A stretch of 13,652 bases of DNA from an uncultured Bacteroidales bacterium. Lineage in GTDB: Bacteria > Bacteroidota > Bacteroidia > Bacteroidales > Paludibacteraceae. Location: assembly GCA_937910305.1 (NCBI GenBank), contig CALEPS010000191.1, forward strand, positions 1 through 13,652, read 5' to 3'. The notes under the pieces were generated by a model. That model saw only the letters and a program-made list of their open reading frames with translations, was not told the origin of the DNA and did no database searches. Position 1 is the first letter of the stretch. Every line of letters starts with the position of its first letter. Below, piece after piece: positions 13,495 to 13,652 of this stretch. A program made the position numbers and the translations under genes.

Positions 13495-13652
13495 TTATTT
13501 TACTTTCTGGCCGGTGATGGTATAGAGTTCACCCTCACGGACGATATAGACATGGTTGTCAATGACAACCTTCTGAATTTGCAGTTTGTCGTTTGTCGTT
13601 TGATCCACACCGGTGGTCACTGCCGGAGCATTGGACTGAATCAGTTTGATAC
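13495..13652 (-). CDS. C-terminal end of a secreted-type protein (partial)
   Basis: The last 51 codons of a gene that begins outside the window. The end reads LQIQKVVIDNHVYIVREGELYTITGQKVK and then TAA. This pattern (a short strand, an N-H/G turn, V-Y-I-x-R-x-G, then Y-T/N-x-x-G-Q-x-V-K) is the usual C-terminal tail of secreted and surface proteins in Bacteroidales, related to type IX secretion sorting domains. The catalytic or binding part is not visible. The giant surface protein at the other end of the window may well end in a similar tail. Confidence 0.82.
   Translation of the reverse strand, partial: IKLIQSNAPAVTTGVDQTTNDKLQIQKVVIDNHVYIVREGELYTITGQKVK

Noticed and set aside
1..13652. 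tRNA, rRNA or known riboswitch genes
   Set aside because: I saw no cloverleaf, rRNA-like stretch or recognisable aptamer core in any gap.

Overview
This 13.65 kb window looks like an accessory region of a Bacteroidales genome. The signs are Bacteroidetes-type promoters (-7 box TAnnTTTG with a TTG/TTTG element about 20 bp upstream), A-rich leaders without Shine-Dalgarno sequences, a DUF3987 primase/helicase-like gene, a very long signal-peptide-bearing repeat protein, and a C-terminal tail (..GELYTITGQKVK) of the kind that ends many secreted Bacteroidales proteins. Genus cannot be set from the sequence. Nearly every gene is on the minus strand, so the text runs from high to low coordinates.

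Right end (13652 to about 13040): the last 51 codons of a secreted-type protein, then a 55-aa basic/proline-rich peptide gene. These converge on a 24-aa plus-strand gene across one bidirectional terminator. From about 13090 a good promoter drives a hipB-hipA toxin-antitoxin pair (12990-11441) whose genes overlap by ATGA. Next comes a promoter and a DUF3987 ATPase-like gene (11168-9867), a 260-base structured leader (hairpins, three 11-bp tandem repeats, a candidate promoter), and a 125-aa unknown gene (9607-9230). That gene's last codons form a rho-independent terminator.

Centre (9095 to 5054): a promoter followed by a probable operon of restriction-associated accessory genes: a rhuM-like gene broken by an internal deletion, then three divergent DUF1016 (YhcG-type PD-(D/E)XK nuclease) genes in tandem. 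No restriction-modification subunits are visible. Left end (5028 to 1): at least 1676 codons of a secreted beta-solenoid surface protein, cut off by the window edge.

Two structural features stand out. First, an 88-bp direct repeat (83/88 identical by eye) occurs at 4975-5062 and 7486-7573. Each copy covers the end of a DUF1016 gene, a shared leader and the start of the surface-protein gene. The two copies bracket exactly two DUF1016 genes, and the 7486 copy holds a 19-codon stump of a surface-protein gene. Shorter copies of the leader sit before two of the three DUF1016 genes, so the block looks like a shuffled or inserted cassette array. Second, three genes (two DUF1016 and the DUF3987 gene) carry in an interdomain linker a pair of in-frame 36-39 nt units, each built round a palindrome of about 16-23 bp. 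This suggests a small coding palindromic element acting in unrelated proteins.
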